DNA of 64,000 nucleotides from Patescibacteria group bacterium (GCA_022709545.1 JAKLIP010000001.1:62001-126000), one strand, 5' to 3'; numbered from the stretch's first letter, positions 47,052-56,581 are shown. Notes: generated by a model not told the origin, from the letters alone. Program-made: numbers and translations.

Positions 47052-47465
47052 ATGAAGATAGGAATAATTGGTTCGATGCAATTTACTGATAAGATGTTGG
47101 AAGTAAAAGATGAGCTTAATATAATGGGGCATGATGCTTTTCTTACGGATCTGCATAAATCAATGATAGGCAAGAATAACTCCGAAATTGAAAAAATTAA
47201 ATTGCATCAAAAATTCAACATGGACGCTATTCGCGAATTTTGGAGAGCAATGCAGGGAGCAGACGCAGTTTTAGTTCTGAATTTTGACAAAAATGGAATT
47301 GAAAATTATATCGGGGGAAATACTTTGATGGAAATAGGATTTGCTCACGTTCTTAATCAGAAAATATTTTTGTTCAATCCAATCCCGGAAATGCCATATT
47401 GCAAAACTGAAATAGAAGCGGTTAAGCCAATTATAATAAATGGAGATTTGAATCTAATAAAATAA
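47052..47465 (+). CDS. Nucleoside 2-deoxyribosyltransferase-like protein (137 aa)
   Basis: The fold resembles the nucleoside 2-deoxyribosyltransferase-like family: N-terminal KIGIIGSMQF, then ADAVLVLNFDK (about 74-84) and GNTLMEIGFAHVLNQKIFLFNP (about 92-113), where the Glu is the usual catalytic residue. Many members of this superfamily are of unknown substrate and some act in nucleotide or NAD-related signalling. It lies between murA and mreB (gaps of 5 and 2 bp), which is a link by transcription only. Confidence 0.6.
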   Translation: MKIGIIGSMQFTDKMLEVKDELNIMGHDAFLTDLHKSMIGKNNSEIEKIKLHQKFNMDAIREFWRAMQGADAVLVLNFDKNGIENYIGGNTLMEIGFAHVLNQKIFLFNPIPEMPYCKTEIEAVKPIIINGDLNLIK

Positions 47466-47467
47466 TT

Positions 47468-48475
47468 ATGTTTATACGAAAAATTGGAATAGATTTAGGG
47501 ACAGCTAATACTTTAGTTTTTATACCCGGAAAAGGAATCGTAGTTAATGAGCCTTCCGTGGTAGCGGTTTCTCCTACAGAGAATGTTGTTTTGGCCGTAG
47601 GTAATCAAGCTAAAGAAATGTTAGGACGCACGCCCGACAATATTGTTGCTAGCCGTCCCATGAAAGACGGAGTTATTGCAGATTACAGAGTAACTGAAGC
47701 AATGCTTAAGTATTTTATTAATAAAGTTACTGGAAGGATCCGTTTTTTCCGTCCAGAAATTATGATTTCTATTCCAGCGGGGGTAACTTCAACGGAAAGA
47801 AGGGCAGTTATTGATGCAGCTGTAAAAGCTGGGGCAAAGTCAGCTTATGTAGTTAAAGAGCCTTTACTAGCAGCTATTGGAGCCGGAATACCCATCCATA
47901 ATGCCCAGGGCAATATGATTATTAATATAGGTGGTGGAACATCAGAAATAGCTGTAATCTCGCTAGGGGGGGTTGTAGCGGCTCACAGTGCGCGTGTAGG
48001 AGGCAACAAATTTGATCAGGCTATTTCTGACTATATCAAACGTAAATATGGTTTAGCAATAGGGGATAGAACAGCTGAAGACATAAAGAAAGAAATTGGA
48101 AGTGCAATTGCACAAGTTAAAGAAGAACATATAGAAATTCGAGGACGTGATCTTATGGGAGGCTTGCCAAAAACGATAAAAATTTCTTCAAATGAAATTA
48201 CTGAAGCACTCCAGGATGAACTCCGTGAAGTGGTTAATGCGATTAAAAAAGTTTTTCAGGAAACCCCTCCGGAATTAGCAGCTGATATTATGGATAAAGG
48301 TATGGTTCTTTCCGGTGGTGGTGCGCTTCTAAGAAATTTAGATCAGCTTATAACCAAAATAATTGGAGTTCCGTGCTATGTGGCTGATGATCCTATTTTG
48401 TGTGTCATAAAGGGAATCGGAATCGCTTTAGATAATCTGGAAGTTTACAAACGTACGATAATGCTATCAAAATAA
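47468..48475 (+). CDS. mreB: Rod shape-determining protein MreB
   Basis: A bacterial actin that guides cell-wall elongation under the membrane. The phosphate loop IGIDLGTANTLVF (about 6-18), phosphate-2 IINIGGGTSEIAVISLGGV (about 152-170) and VLSGGGALLRNLDQLI (about 278-293) define it. The length is 335 aa. mreC and mreD are not next to it; rodA is 8 kb upstream. Confidence 0.95.
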   Translation: MFIRKIGIDLGTANTLVFIPGKGIVVNEPSVVAVSPTENVVLAVGNQAKEMLGRTPDNIVASRPMKDGVIADYRVTEAMLKYFINKVTGRIRFFRPEIMISIPAGVTSTERRAVIDAAVKAGAKSAYVVKEPLLAAIGAGIPIHNAQGNMIINIGGGTSEIAVISLGGVVAAHSARVGGNKFDQAISDYIKRKYGLAIGDRTAEDIKKEIGSAIAQVKEEHIEIRGRDLMGGLPKTIKISSNEITEALQDELREVVNAIKKVFQETPPELAADIMDKGMVLSGGGALLRNLDQLITKIIGVPCYVADDPILCVIKGIGIALDNLEVYKRTIMLSK

Positions 48476-48477
48476 AA

Positions 48478-49551
48478 ATGTTAATAGGCATAGATAGTTC
48501 TCGTGCTTTTTTAAAAGATAGGACGGGAATCGAAGAATATTCTTATCAAGTCATAAAAAATCTCGCTGATAAATTAAAAGAGCACGAGATTATTTTATAT
48601 ATCCGTAAAAATCAAAAGGTAGATTTTGAATTGCCGAAAAATTGGAAAATAAAAAAAATAAATTTTTATTATCTTTGGACTCAAGTCGGTTTATCCCTAG
48701 AGATGTTTTTTCATCCAGTGGATGTTTTATTTATTCCTGCGCATACTGTCCCCGTTATCCATCCTAAAAATACTATAGTTACTATCCATGGTCTGGAATA
48801 TGAATTTTGTCCCAATGCTTATTCTTTTTGGGAAAAAATTTATATGCGATGCAGCATAAGAAAATCATGTCAGTGGGGGAAAAAAATAATTGCCGTATCA
48901 GAAAATACAAAAAAGGATTTGATAAATTTATATAAAATCAAGGAAGAAAAAATTTCTGTTATATATAATGGTTACGCTAATGAATTTTCCGTTTCAGGTT
49001 CTGAATACAAAATGCCAGATATTAAATACTTGTTATTCATTGGTCGTCTGGAAGAACGAAAAAACGTAATTGGTATTATAAAAACTTTCGAAGTTTTAAA
49101 AGAACAGTATAAAATTCCGCACAAATTGTTTCTGGCAGGCAAGCCGGGATTTGGCTATGGGAAAATAAAAAATGAAATAGCCAAGGTTAATTGCCGGAAA
49201 GATATTATCGAACTTGGATTTATAGATAAAAATAAAAAAGCAGAACTTCTCAAAAAATCCGATGTCTTTCTTTTTCCGAGTTTTTATGAGGGCTTTGGTT
49301 TGCCTATTCTTGAAGCGCAATCAGCTGGTGTGCCAGTAGTAACTTCTAATGTTTCTTCAATTCCAGAAGTGGCCAATGGCAGTGCAATTCTGGTTGATCC
49401 TAATAATTCTGAGGATATTGCGGATGCTGTCTATAAGCTTATTTCTGATGAAAATATTAGGCAGGAAATAATAAAAAAGGGACAGGAAAATGTCCAAAGA
49501 TTCAGCTGGGAAAAATGCGCCGAAGAAATTGCTCAAATATTGATGAAATAA
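48478..49551 (+). CDS. Glycosyltransferase family 4 protein
   Basis: A GT-B glycosyltransferase of 357 aa. The N-terminal acceptor domain includes DRTGIEEYSYQV; the donor domain begins LLFIGRLEERKNV (about 181-193) and has the EX7E motif in FYEGFGLPILEAQSAG. VSSIPEVANGSAILVDPNN follows. It is cytoplasmic and would transfer a nucleotide sugar to a lipid-linked or capsule glycan. It directly follows mreB by 2 bp. Confidence 0.9.
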   Translation: MLIGIDSSRAFLKDRTGIEEYSYQVIKNLADKLKEHEIILYIRKNQKVDFELPKNWKIKKINFYYLWTQVGLSLEMFFHPVDVLFIPAHTVPVIHPKNTIVTIHGLEYEFCPNAYSFWEKIYMRCSIRKSCQWGKKIIAVSENTKKDLINLYKIKEEKISVIYNGYANEFSVSGSEYKMPDIKYLLFIGRLEERKNVIGIIKTFEVLKEQYKIPHKLFLAGKPGFGYGKIKNEIAKVNCRKDIIELGFIDKNKKAELLKKSDVFLFPSFYEGFGLPILEAQSAGVPVVTSNVSSIPEVANGSAILVDPNNSEDIADAVYKLISDENIRQEIIKKGQENVQRFSWEKCAEEIAQILMK

Positions 49552-49552
49552 A

Positions 49553-49592
49553 AAAAGGATAGACCAAAATATTTATTGACCCATCCTATTTT
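49553..49592 (+). terminator. Hairpin after the glycosyltransferase gene
   Basis: AAAAGGATAG pairs with the TATCC-like ATCCTATTTTT segment at 49583-49593, with T residues. A moderate terminator. Confidence 0.4.
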
Positions 49593-49672
49593 TATAATTG
49601 CATTTTATTTTGGAGTATCCATTGATTTGATGGATCTTAAAGTTTTTGTGTTACCAACAACAGTAAAACTTA

Positions 49673-49906
49673 TCAGTATGAAACCCAAATCTTTGCAATG
49701 TGGTTTATGCTGTCTCCAAAGGATTGTTTTAGTTTTTTTTCTAAATTACTTTTCACGATATTCCTTTGTATTCTCTCTAGTTCTATGAGGCTTATTTTGC
49801 TTATTCTCATTTTACGCAATCTTTCTTTACTTATGCTTAGCTTTTGAATTCTGAATTTCTTTCTTTCAGATTCTGAAATTTTTTCAATTGGACCTGAAAT
49901 CATCAA
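49673..49906 (-). CDS. Small basic hypothetical protein (77 aa)
   Basis: I do not recognise this protein. It is Lys/Arg-rich and probably helical (ISKERLRKMRISKISLIELERIQRNIV). The start is preceded on the minus strand by AAAAGGAGG 9 nt upstream, a strong site that supports translation. It lies alone between two plus-strand glycosyltransferase genes in a 490-bp interval. A nucleic-acid-binding role would fit the charge but is a guess. Confidence 0.55.
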   Translation of the reverse strand: MMISGPIEKISESERKKFRIQKLSISKERLRKMRISKISLIELERIQRNIVKSNLEKKLKQSFGDSINHIAKIWVSY

Positions 49907-50043
49907 AAACCTCCTTTTTTAAATAACTTATTTTTTTAATTATTTTCAGCATACTAGCAAAATAAATAATAAAAGTCAAGAATGTGTTAATGTATATAAT
50001 GTCTTATCTTTCAAGATTTTTAAGGGTGTGTTAAACTTTATTT

Positions 50044-51177
50044 ATGGAGAAAAAAGACTTAAAAATAGCCTTGGTTCATGATTTTCTGCTTTATCCGGGT
50101 GGGGCGGAAAAAGTTTTAAAAGTGCTTTCGGAAATGTACCCCAAAGCGCCGATTTATACTTTGCTTTATGATGGAGAAAAAATGTCAAAAGAGTGGGGAA
50201 GCAAAGATGTACGTCCATCATATCTGCAGAAATTTCCTAAATTTTTAAAAAAACATTACCAATGGTTATTGCCATTCTTCCCGGTTATTCCGGAAACCTT
50301 TGAGCTTAGAGAATATGATTTGGTAATTTCTTCATCTGGAGCCTGGTCAAAGGGAATTGTTACAAAACTCGATACTATTCATATTGCATATCTTCATTCG
50401 CCGATGCGTTTTGTCTGGGACTATAATGAAAAATATTTAAAAGAAAGAAACAATAAGCCCTCAATTTTTACCCGTTTATTTTTCAGTTATTTGCGTGTCT
50501 GGGATCGTATGGCAGCTGATCGTCCTGACTATTTGATTGTAAACTCAAAATATACTCAAAGTCGTGTAAAAAAATATTACAGACATGAAAGCGCTATTAT
50601 TTACCCACCCGTATCGCTATGTGAGCAAGCTCACTTGCGAAACTTTAAGGACAGACCCGCCAATTTAAATGACAAAGGTTATTTCTTAATTATTTCCAGG
50701 CTTTCTCCATACAAAAAAGTTGATATTGCGGTCGAAGCTTTTAATAAACTTGGGTTGCCTTTGGTTGTAATAGGGCAGGGGAAGCAGGAAAATTATTTGC
50801 GTAAAATTGCCCAGTCTAATGTAAAAATTCTAGGCTGGCAAAGCAGAGAAGAAATTAAAAATTATTATAAAAATACCAGAGCCTTTATTTTTCCCTGCGA
50901 AGATGATTTTGGAATTGCGCCGGTTGAAGCTATGCAAGAGGGAATACCGGTGATAGCTTATCGCAAAGGCGGGGCATTGGAAACTGTCGTCGAAGGTAAA
51001 TCTGGGGAATTTTTTGACGTGCAAACGCCGGAAGTTTTGGCTGATGGTGTCAGGCGCTTTATGATTAATGAAGATAAATACGATAAAGAATTTATAAAAA
51101 AACATGCTGAAAATTTTTCAGAAGAAAGATTTAAAAGAGAATTTAAGGAATACATAAATAAAATAATGCAAAGTTAA
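50044..51177 (+). CDS. Glycosyltransferase family 4 protein (WbaZ/mannosyltransferase-like)
   Basis: A GT-B glycosyltransferase of 377 aa. The N-terminus KIALVHDFLLYPGGAEKVL is the classic acceptor-domain start of WbaZ-type mannosyltransferases. The donor domain includes FLIISRLSPYKKVDIAVEAF and the EX7E motif in CEDDFGIAPVEAMQEG, then VIAYRKGGALETV. An insertion of about 15 residues (SLCEQAHLRNFKDRPAN, about 195-211) contains a palindrome in the DNA (GTGAGC AA GCTCAC). It is cytoplasmic and is probably part of surface-glycan synthesis with the neighbouring transferases. Confidence 0.9.
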   Translation: MEKKDLKIALVHDFLLYPGGAEKVLKVLSEMYPKAPIYTLLYDGEKMSKEWGSKDVRPSYLQKFPKFLKKHYQWLLPFFPVIPETFELREYDLVISSSGAWSKGIVTKLDTIHIAYLHSPMRFVWDYNEKYLKERNNKPSIFTRLFFSYLRVWDRMAADRPDYLIVNSKYTQSRVKKYYRHESAIIYPPVSLCEQAHLRNFKDRPANLNDKGYFLIISRLSPYKKVDIAVEAFNKLGLPLVVIGQGKQENYLRKIAQSNVKILGWQSREEIKNYYKNTRAFIFPCEDDFGIAPVEAMQEGIPVIAYRKGGALETVVEGKSGEFFDVQTPEVLADGVRRFMINEDKYDKEFIKKHAENFSEERFKREFKEYINKIMQS

Positions 51178-51179
51178 GT

Positions 51180-52061
51180 ATGGATTTTATTGGAAATCGG
51201 AAATCATTTTCAATTCTTCAAAAATCGCTAAGAAGCAATTCATTGAGTCATGCTTATATTTTTTCCGGCCCGCAGCGGGTAGGAAAATTCACTCTAGCTA
51301 AATTATTCGCACTGCATGCGATTTCGGGAACAGAAATGAATTCAGACATAAATGATTTTAGTAAAGATGCTCTGCTCGATTTGATCATAGTTTTTCCTGA
51401 AATTTTAGAAAAAAAAGGTATCTCTAAACAGCGAGAAATATCCATTGAATCTATAAGAGAGGCTAAAAAAGCGCTAAGTCTATTCCCTTACCATGGAAAA
51501 TATAAGGTTATGATCATTGATGATTCTCATAAACTCAATATCTCGGCTCAAAATGCATTACTTAAAATTCTTGAAGAGCCAAATCCGACTACTATAATAA
51601 TTTTAGTTACACATGAAATAGACAGAATTCTGCCTACAATCCAATCACGTTTGCAGATAATAAAATTTTCTTTAATTAATGATGAAGAAATGAAAATTAA
51701 TTTTCCGAAAGATATTGTTTATCTTTCAGCCGGAAGGCCGGGATTGGCAAAAATCATAAATGAAAATGAAGAAGAAAAATCTTTCCGTTCAGAAGCTATT
51801 AATGGGTTTAATAAAATTATTAAGGGCTCGATTAATGATAAACTTATGCTAGCTGAAGAACTTTCTAAAGATATAACAAAAACCATAGAAAAATTGGATA
51901 TTTGGCTATGGGAAATGAGAAAAAAGGCTATGTTATCAAATGAAGCTGAATGTAAAAAAATCTATACTGATATGGAAAAAATTCGAAAAAATGAAGAAAT
52001 ATTGAAAAACACAAATGCAAATCCTAGGCTTGTTTTAGAAACATTGTTTATGGATATATAA
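51180..52061 (+). CDS. holB: DNA polymerase III delta-prime subunit-like protein
   Basis: A clamp-loader AAA+ subunit that opens the beta clamp on DNA. The N-terminus has the P-loop FSGPQRVGKFTLAKLF (about 28-43); the Walker B-like segment VMIIDDSHKLNISAQNALLKILEEP (about 109-133) is characteristic. It lacks the zinc-finger cysteines of many delta-prime proteins, and its sensor region reads QSRLQ in place of SRC. The length of 293 aa is about normal. It overlaps nothing and is followed 4 bp later by the ftsQ-like gene. Confidence 0.82.
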   Translation: MDFIGNRKSFSILQKSLRSNSLSHAYIFSGPQRVGKFTLAKLFALHAISGTEMNSDINDFSKDALLDLIIVFPEILEKKGISKQREISIESIREAKKALSLFPYHGKYKVMIIDDSHKLNISAQNALLKILEEPNPTTIIILVTHEIDRILPTIQSRLQIIKFSLINDEEMKINFPKDIVYLSAGRPGLAKIINENEEEKSFRSEAINGFNKIIKGSINDKLMLAEELSKDITKTIEKLDIWLWEMRKKAMLSNEAECKKIYTDMEKIRKNEEILKNTNANPRLVLETLFMDI

Positions 52062-52065
52062 AAAA

Positions 52066-52956
52066 ATGGCGAAAATGTATATAAAAAATTGCACTGGAAA
52101 TGAAAACGCGAAAAAAATGCCCGGCAGGTCGTCGATATTTTTGAACATGATATCAAGATTTATATTCTATATGCTGCTGATTAGTTTTTTCGGGGTGTCC
52201 TTCTATATGTTTTTTTTCTCGGGATATTTAAAGATGAGTAATATAAAAATAACTGGTAATAATGAGATTAACAGTTTCGATATTCAGAATTCTTTGAGTG
52301 GATATTTGCAGGTAAATTTTTTGAAAATTATTCCAAAAGATAATTTTCTTTTTATTTCAGAGAAAAAAGTTTCCGAATTGCTTAAAAATAATTTTAAAAA
52401 AATACGTGCCGTAACTGTTTCTAAAGAATTTCCTGATTCTATTTCAATAAATATTGACGAAAGAAAGGCAGTATTAGTTTGGTGTTCCGGAGAAAAATGT
52501 TTTTTGATTGATGAAAATGGCACTGCATATAGCGTTGCTGATTTTAATTCTTCGGAAATATCCCAAAATCACCTGATTAGAATAAATGATATGAGTGAAA
52601 GGGACATTGCGATAGGCCAAAAGATTACAGATTATGATTTTGAACAGTATGTTATCGGAATAAAAAACGCTTTAAAAGGAATAGATTTAAAGATTAATAG
52701 TGGTGATGACGCATATTCAACGCCTTCAAACGTAGCCAATGAAATAGATGTGAAAGTTGAAAGTGATGTGAAGATCTACTTTTCTACCCAATTTTCCCTA
52801 ATGAGCGCTATCGATTCTCTTGATATAATTTTTAAAAAAGAAATTACTAGGGATAAATTAGAAAGCATAGAATATATTGATCTCCGCAGTGAGGGTAAAG
52901 TTTTCTATAAATTTAAAGAGAACAATACTGAAAATAACAAAGAACAAAGTCAATAA
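52066..52956 (+). CDS. Cell division protein FtsQ/DivIB-like
   Basis: A bitopic division protein: short cytoplasmic N-terminus, one helix (about 32-52), then an extracytoplasmic POTRA-like domain (MSNIKITGNNEINSFDIQNSLS, about 58-80) and a beta domain (VSKEFPDSISINIDERKAVLVW). FtsQ connects division proteins at the septum. The C-terminus (about 282-296) is Asn/Glu-rich. At 296 aa it is normal for the family. A terminator follows. Confidence 0.85.
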   Translation: MAKMYIKNCTGNENAKKMPGRSSIFLNMISRFIFYMLLISFFGVSFYMFFFSGYLKMSNIKITGNNEINSFDIQNSLSGYLQVNFLKIIPKDNFLFISEKKVSELLKNNFKKIRAVTVSKEFPDSISINIDERKAVLVWCSGEKCFLIDENGTAYSVADFNSSEISQNHLIRINDMSERDIAIGQKITDYDFEQYVIGIKNALKGIDLKINSGDDAYSTPSNVANEIDVKVESDVKIYFSTQFSLMSAIDSLDIIFKKEITRDKLESIEYIDLRSEGKVFYKFKENNTENNKEQSQ

Positions 52957-52962
52957 AATACA

Positions 52963-52994
52963 AAAACATCCCAGATATTTCGGGATGTTTTTTA
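52963..52994. terminator. Bidirectional terminator between convergent genes
   Basis: AAAACATCCC (52963-52972) and GGGATGTTTT (52982-52991) make a hairpin with A/T-runs on both sides, ending both the ftsQ-like gene and the minus-strand glycosyltransferase. Confidence 0.8.
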
Positions 52995-53000
52995 CTTTTT

Positions 53001-54827
53001 TTATTGGTTTACTGGAGGCTGTTCTATATGATAAATAAGAATTGATTTGCCAATCATGGTTACAGGTTTATAATCCAATGTCCACCGATAGCTGTCTCCG
53101 ACAGTTTTTTTAGTATCATAAATACTTCCTTGCAGAAAGTTGGTTGAAATTGCGTACCAGCCCGTTTCAACTGGTCTTTTACTGTCCCACCACATTACAT
53201 ATTTATCACCGATATAGTATTTGATGTCTCCGCCACCGAAATAGTCAACTCTTAATTTATCTATTTCAGGGTGTTGTTTCACATATGTTCTCAAGCGCTT
53301 CAAATCCTGTCCCCAGTCCGTATTGGAATCCGTAACATAATTATATCCATTTTTTGAACCACCTATGCTTTCATTAAAATAAGAAGTATAGCTCGGATAA
53401 TTAAAAATAGGTATGGAAAAAATCCAAATCAATATAAGCAAAAATATCTGAGAGAAAGATCTCCGTGATGTAACATGGCTGTCTTTTATAAATTCAGATA
53501 TCTTTTTGGATATAAGAAGATAGGCAAAAGGCAGAATAGGGAAAAGATGTCTGAAACCTATGTTTAACCCTCCACTGATACTGACATACGCATATAAAAT
53601 TATAAAAATTAAAAATGAAAATTCAACAACTGATTTACTGAGAAAATCAGTAATCCGTTTTTTAATTTCTGGAAAAGAAAAATTAAAGTATACCTGTTTG
53701 ATAGTATAAAAAATAGAAAGAATGGCCAGAAAAAGAAAAGGCAAGGTTTCCTTAATAAAGAAAACCACTGGGAAATACCAAGTGAATCCATTGCCAACCT
53801 GCTCAAGAAAATAAGCGCCATTCCCGCCTGATACCCGCTTGAATGTCCAAGCTGGACCAAATAGATATGTCCCTAGGGGGCGGGTGATGTCGCTTTGGTT
53901 TAAGGCGTGGAGAGTTTTGTTTGTGATTGTTGCCTTAAGGTTAGCATCATCTGCAGAAAAGAAAAAATCAATGGTTTTTGCAAAAGTCTCTTTGGGCATG
54001 TTGAAAATGTTTATTTCATATATCGTCCAGATTACAATAATCGCAACTAAAATAGCTACTGATCCCTTGAAAACATATTCACCCAGATTTGAAATCTTCA
54101 TTTTCCAGTTATGCTTGCCATCATTCTTTTTTATTAATGGATACAGGATCATAATGAGTCCAAAAACCGGGATTGCTAAAATTGATGAAAATTTAGTGAC
54201 CAAAAGAAGGCCCAGAAAAAATCCTCCCAGCAGTACGTTTTTCCAGGAAGGATTTTTGATGAATTTAAGAAAATAATAAAAAGAGAAAGTCAGAAAAGCT
54301 GCTATGCCGATGTCAGTGGTGACAAAGTGGTTGTGTCCTAATATATTCGGGTCGCAGGCGTATAGAATCAGCGCAAAAAGTCCAGCCGATGTTCCTGCCA
54401 ATTCTTTGCCCCACTTAAAGAGAAATAAGCCTAGAAGAATAGAGATTAATATTATAGGAATTCTTGACCAAAATATAATTTTATCGGGATTATTTCCTGC
54501 TTCATAAAGCAAGTGTCTTCCGGCGGCCCATTGTCCTTCATCCCACATGTTTTTCAAGTCTCCAGTCCAGAATTTTTGTGAAGTATCAAAATTAAGATGC
54601 ATAAACAGAAGAGGAAGACCAGACAAATCTTTTATAAGCGGAGGATGCTCAGGGTTAAGCCTGGTGTCATGCTGGGTGACGTAAGTATAAGCGGCTGGTA
54701 TGTGTGCGACTTCGTCATAAGTTGCCGAATCGTTTTTAGCGTTCAAAACCGAAACAACAGTGAAAAAAGACATGACTAAGACTATAATATGCTTGTAGTA
54801 TTTTTTTATGAATTTTTCCATAGACAT
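53001..54827 (-). CDS. GT-C (family 39/PMT-like) glycosyltransferase 1 (608 aa)
   Basis: A multipass membrane glycosyltransferase that uses polyprenyl-phosphate sugars outside the membrane. About ten helices are present. The first extracytoplasmic loop carries the catalytic Asp-Glu pair (SATYDEVAHIPAAYTYV, about 33-49) and NPEHPPLIK, and the last quarter is a soluble C-terminal domain with SNTDWGQDLKRL. It sits 9 bp downstream of a second GT-C gene, so the two form an operon. Such enzymes modify surface proteins or lipids; targets unknown. Confidence 0.85.
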   Translation of the reverse strand: MSMEKFIKKYYKHIIVLVMSFFTVVSVLNAKNDSATYDEVAHIPAAYTYVTQHDTRLNPEHPPLIKDLSGLPLLFMHLNFDTSQKFWTGDLKNMWDEGQWAAGRHLLYEAGNNPDKIIFWSRIPIILISILLGLFLFKWGKELAGTSAGLFALILYACDPNILGHNHFVTTDIGIAAFLTFSFYYFLKFIKNPSWKNVLLGGFFLGLLLVTKFSSILAIPVFGLIMILYPLIKKNDGKHNWKMKISNLGEYVFKGSVAILVAIIVIWTIYEINIFNMPKETFAKTIDFFFSADDANLKATITNKTLHALNQSDITRPLGTYLFGPAWTFKRVSGGNGAYFLEQVGNGFTWYFPVVFFIKETLPFLFLAILSIFYTIKQVYFNFSFPEIKKRITDFLSKSVVEFSFLIFIILYAYVSISGGLNIGFRHLFPILPFAYLLISKKISEFIKDSHVTSRRSFSQIFLLILIWIFSIPIFNYPSYTSYFNESIGGSKNGYNYVTDSNTDWGQDLKRLRTYVKQHPEIDKLRVDYFGGGDIKYYIGDKYVMWWDSKRPVETGWYAISTNFLQGSIYDTKKTVGDSYRWTLDYKPVTMIGKSILIYHIEQPPVNQ

Positions 54828-54836
54828 TATTTGTTA

Positions 54837-56465
54837 TTATTTTAATACGTAAAATATGTCACCAAAATTGTTTCTATGTTCTTCAAATGAAGTATTGGGG
54901 AATTTGTCACGAATCAGATTTATAATATTTGGTTCATAACTTGTAAAGATTACAGAAAAATCAGTTTTGTTATTGTCAGGTATGACATTTGCTTCTCCAG
55001 GATAAAAATAATATGTATTTGGCAGAGTAGGGTTAAGATATTTGATTGTCAGTCTTTGCATGCTTCCTGTGACTATATATTTTTGGGAAGATTCGGGAAG
55101 TGTCCTTATGTAATTTGAAACTTCCTTAAGATTTGCTTCAAAAGCCTGATGTTGTTTTGGATTATTGGCGAAAAAGAAAAAATATTTTATCGAATCCGCA
55201 ATGCCTATGAAAGCGAAAGAAAAAATAAGACTTGAAATTACAAAAATTCTAAAGGAATTCCCATAGGAATGATATTTATTTATTATCCACATAAAAGGGA
55301 TGACGGCAATAATCATTACGACTGGCAATGTGCCGATTGCTCTCAGTGCATGCGGGTTTCCTTCAGCAGCCAGGAATTCAGGAATAAGCAAAGTGAAAAA
55401 CCATATCAAAAGAAAAGTATATATCTCAAGTCTGCGGTCTCGAACCTTGTTTTTAAATCTTATATAAATTAAACGGAAAAATTGAATCAATATGTAAACT
55501 AATCCTACAAGAAATGAAACTCCCACTAGCGGATTAAGCAATGGATAGGGAGGATAGTTGTGCCGCATATTCAAATCTCCCATGGCAAAATATTTTTGGA
55601 TGCTTAGTCCGATTGTTTTTGAAAGCATTGTGGAAAGATGCCCTTTGTTTACTTCTGGGTTCAAAATAGAGATGTGCGAGGTTCTGGACGCATAATGTTC
55701 GGGATGAGAAACAAAAAAATCAAAAAGCATCGGACCTGAAGCGACAAACATGGCGACAGCAAACACAAAAACATGCTTCCAATATGCAGCTAGAAATTTT
55801 TTGCGGGTGATTATCAGGGAAATCAGAAGCACAATAAGAACCAAAGGTGAAACTCGGAAGGCAATATATGTGTGAAGGCCAAGGCCGTAAATAAAACCGG
55901 CAATGATAAAATCGTGCAATTTTTTCGTCCGAAGTCCTCTGAAAATGAAATAAAAAGCGAATGACAGGATAAAAGGAACCATTATCGCCCGGAAGCCTAT
56001 GCGGGAAAAATTTATTGCCCAGTAGGAAAAAGCAATCAAATAGGCGCCAATAAGTCCGGCTATATAATTTTGAAAAAGTTCATAGATTAAAAGAAAAACA
56101 CCAAGCACAGTTAAAGTTCCGAAAATCATAGAAGGTAATTTTAGAGCGAAAACTGTGCTGCCTAGGTATTTTATTGAAAGAGCTTGGATATTTATGAAAA
56201 GTCCCTCGCGTCCTTGGTTGTTTTCGTAAAAAAGTTTATATTCTCTGGTTGCATTAGCTTCCTGTGCATCAATGCCATTTTGTGCTTCATCAGGATATAT
56301 GCCAGAAGGTATATTTTCTATATTTATTGAACGCAAACCAAAAGCTGCAATAATTATTGCAAACAATAAACAGAAAACTATTTGTTTTTGTTTCATTTTT
56401 TTGTTTATATCCGCTATTATGCTTTTTATTATACCACTAATTTTATTTTTTGGAACAGTATCCAT
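54837..56465 (-). CDS. GT-C (family 39/ArnT-like) glycosyltransferase 2 (542 aa)
   Basis: A multipass membrane protein with the DE pair in the first extracytoplasmic loop (GIYPDEAQNGIDA, about 57-69), about ten membrane helices and a C-terminal soluble domain with SSQKYIVTGSMQ. It starts the minus-strand pair that ends with the previous glycosyltransferase. The N-terminus is probably preceded by an AT-rich promoter near 56480. As for its partner, a polyprenyl-linked donor and an extracytoplasmic acceptor are expected. Confidence 0.82.
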   Translation of the reverse strand: MDTVPKNKISGIIKSIIADINKKMKQKQIVFCLLFAIIIAAFGLRSINIENIPSGIYPDEAQNGIDAQEANATREYKLFYENNQGREGLFINIQALSIKYLGSTVFALKLPSMIFGTLTVLGVFLLIYELFQNYIAGLIGAYLIAFSYWAINFSRIGFRAIMVPFILSFAFYFIFRGLRTKKLHDFIIAGFIYGLGLHTYIAFRVSPLVLIVLLISLIITRKKFLAAYWKHVFVFAVAMFVASGPMLFDFFVSHPEHYASRTSHISILNPEVNKGHLSTMLSKTIGLSIQKYFAMGDLNMRHNYPPYPLLNPLVGVSFLVGLVYILIQFFRLIYIRFKNKVRDRRLEIYTFLLIWFFTLLIPEFLAAEGNPHALRAIGTLPVVMIIAVIPFMWIINKYHSYGNSFRIFVISSLIFSFAFIGIADSIKYFFFFANNPKQHQAFEANLKEVSNYIRTLPESSQKYIVTGSMQRLTIKYLNPTLPNTYYFYPGEANVIPDNNKTDFSVIFTSYEPNIINLIRDKFPNTSFEEHRNNFGDIFYVLK

Positions 56466-56508
56466 TTTTGCCTAAAAACAGGGATAATTTTAGCATGTGT
56501 TCCTGCTC

Positions 56509-56537
56509 TTGACTTTTTTGTTGTTTTATGATAGAAT
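56509..56537 (+). promoter_or_regulatory. Consensus promoter of the 56639-57957 unit
   Basis: TTGACT (56509-56514) and TAGAAT (56532-56537) with 17-nt spacing, about 100 nt before the first gene. Confidence 0.75.
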
Positions 56538-56543
56538 AATATG

Positions 56544-56581
56544 TTATGGGATAGTCCCATAATAAGGTTTTCTGAAACCTT
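56544..56581 (+). promoter_or_regulatory. Two palindromes just after the promoter
   Basis: TTATGGGA-TAG-TCCCATAA (56544-56562) is a perfect inverted repeat directly after the predicted start; AAGGTTT-TCTG-AAACCTT (56564-56581) is a second. They could be an operator or a stabilising 5' leader. Confidence 0.5.

Noticed and set aside
50620-50633. Palindrome GTGAGC-AA-GCTCAC inside the glycosyltransferase gene
   Set aside because: It encodes a short insertion that keeps the reading frame. No second copy was noticed, so I do not call a repeat element.
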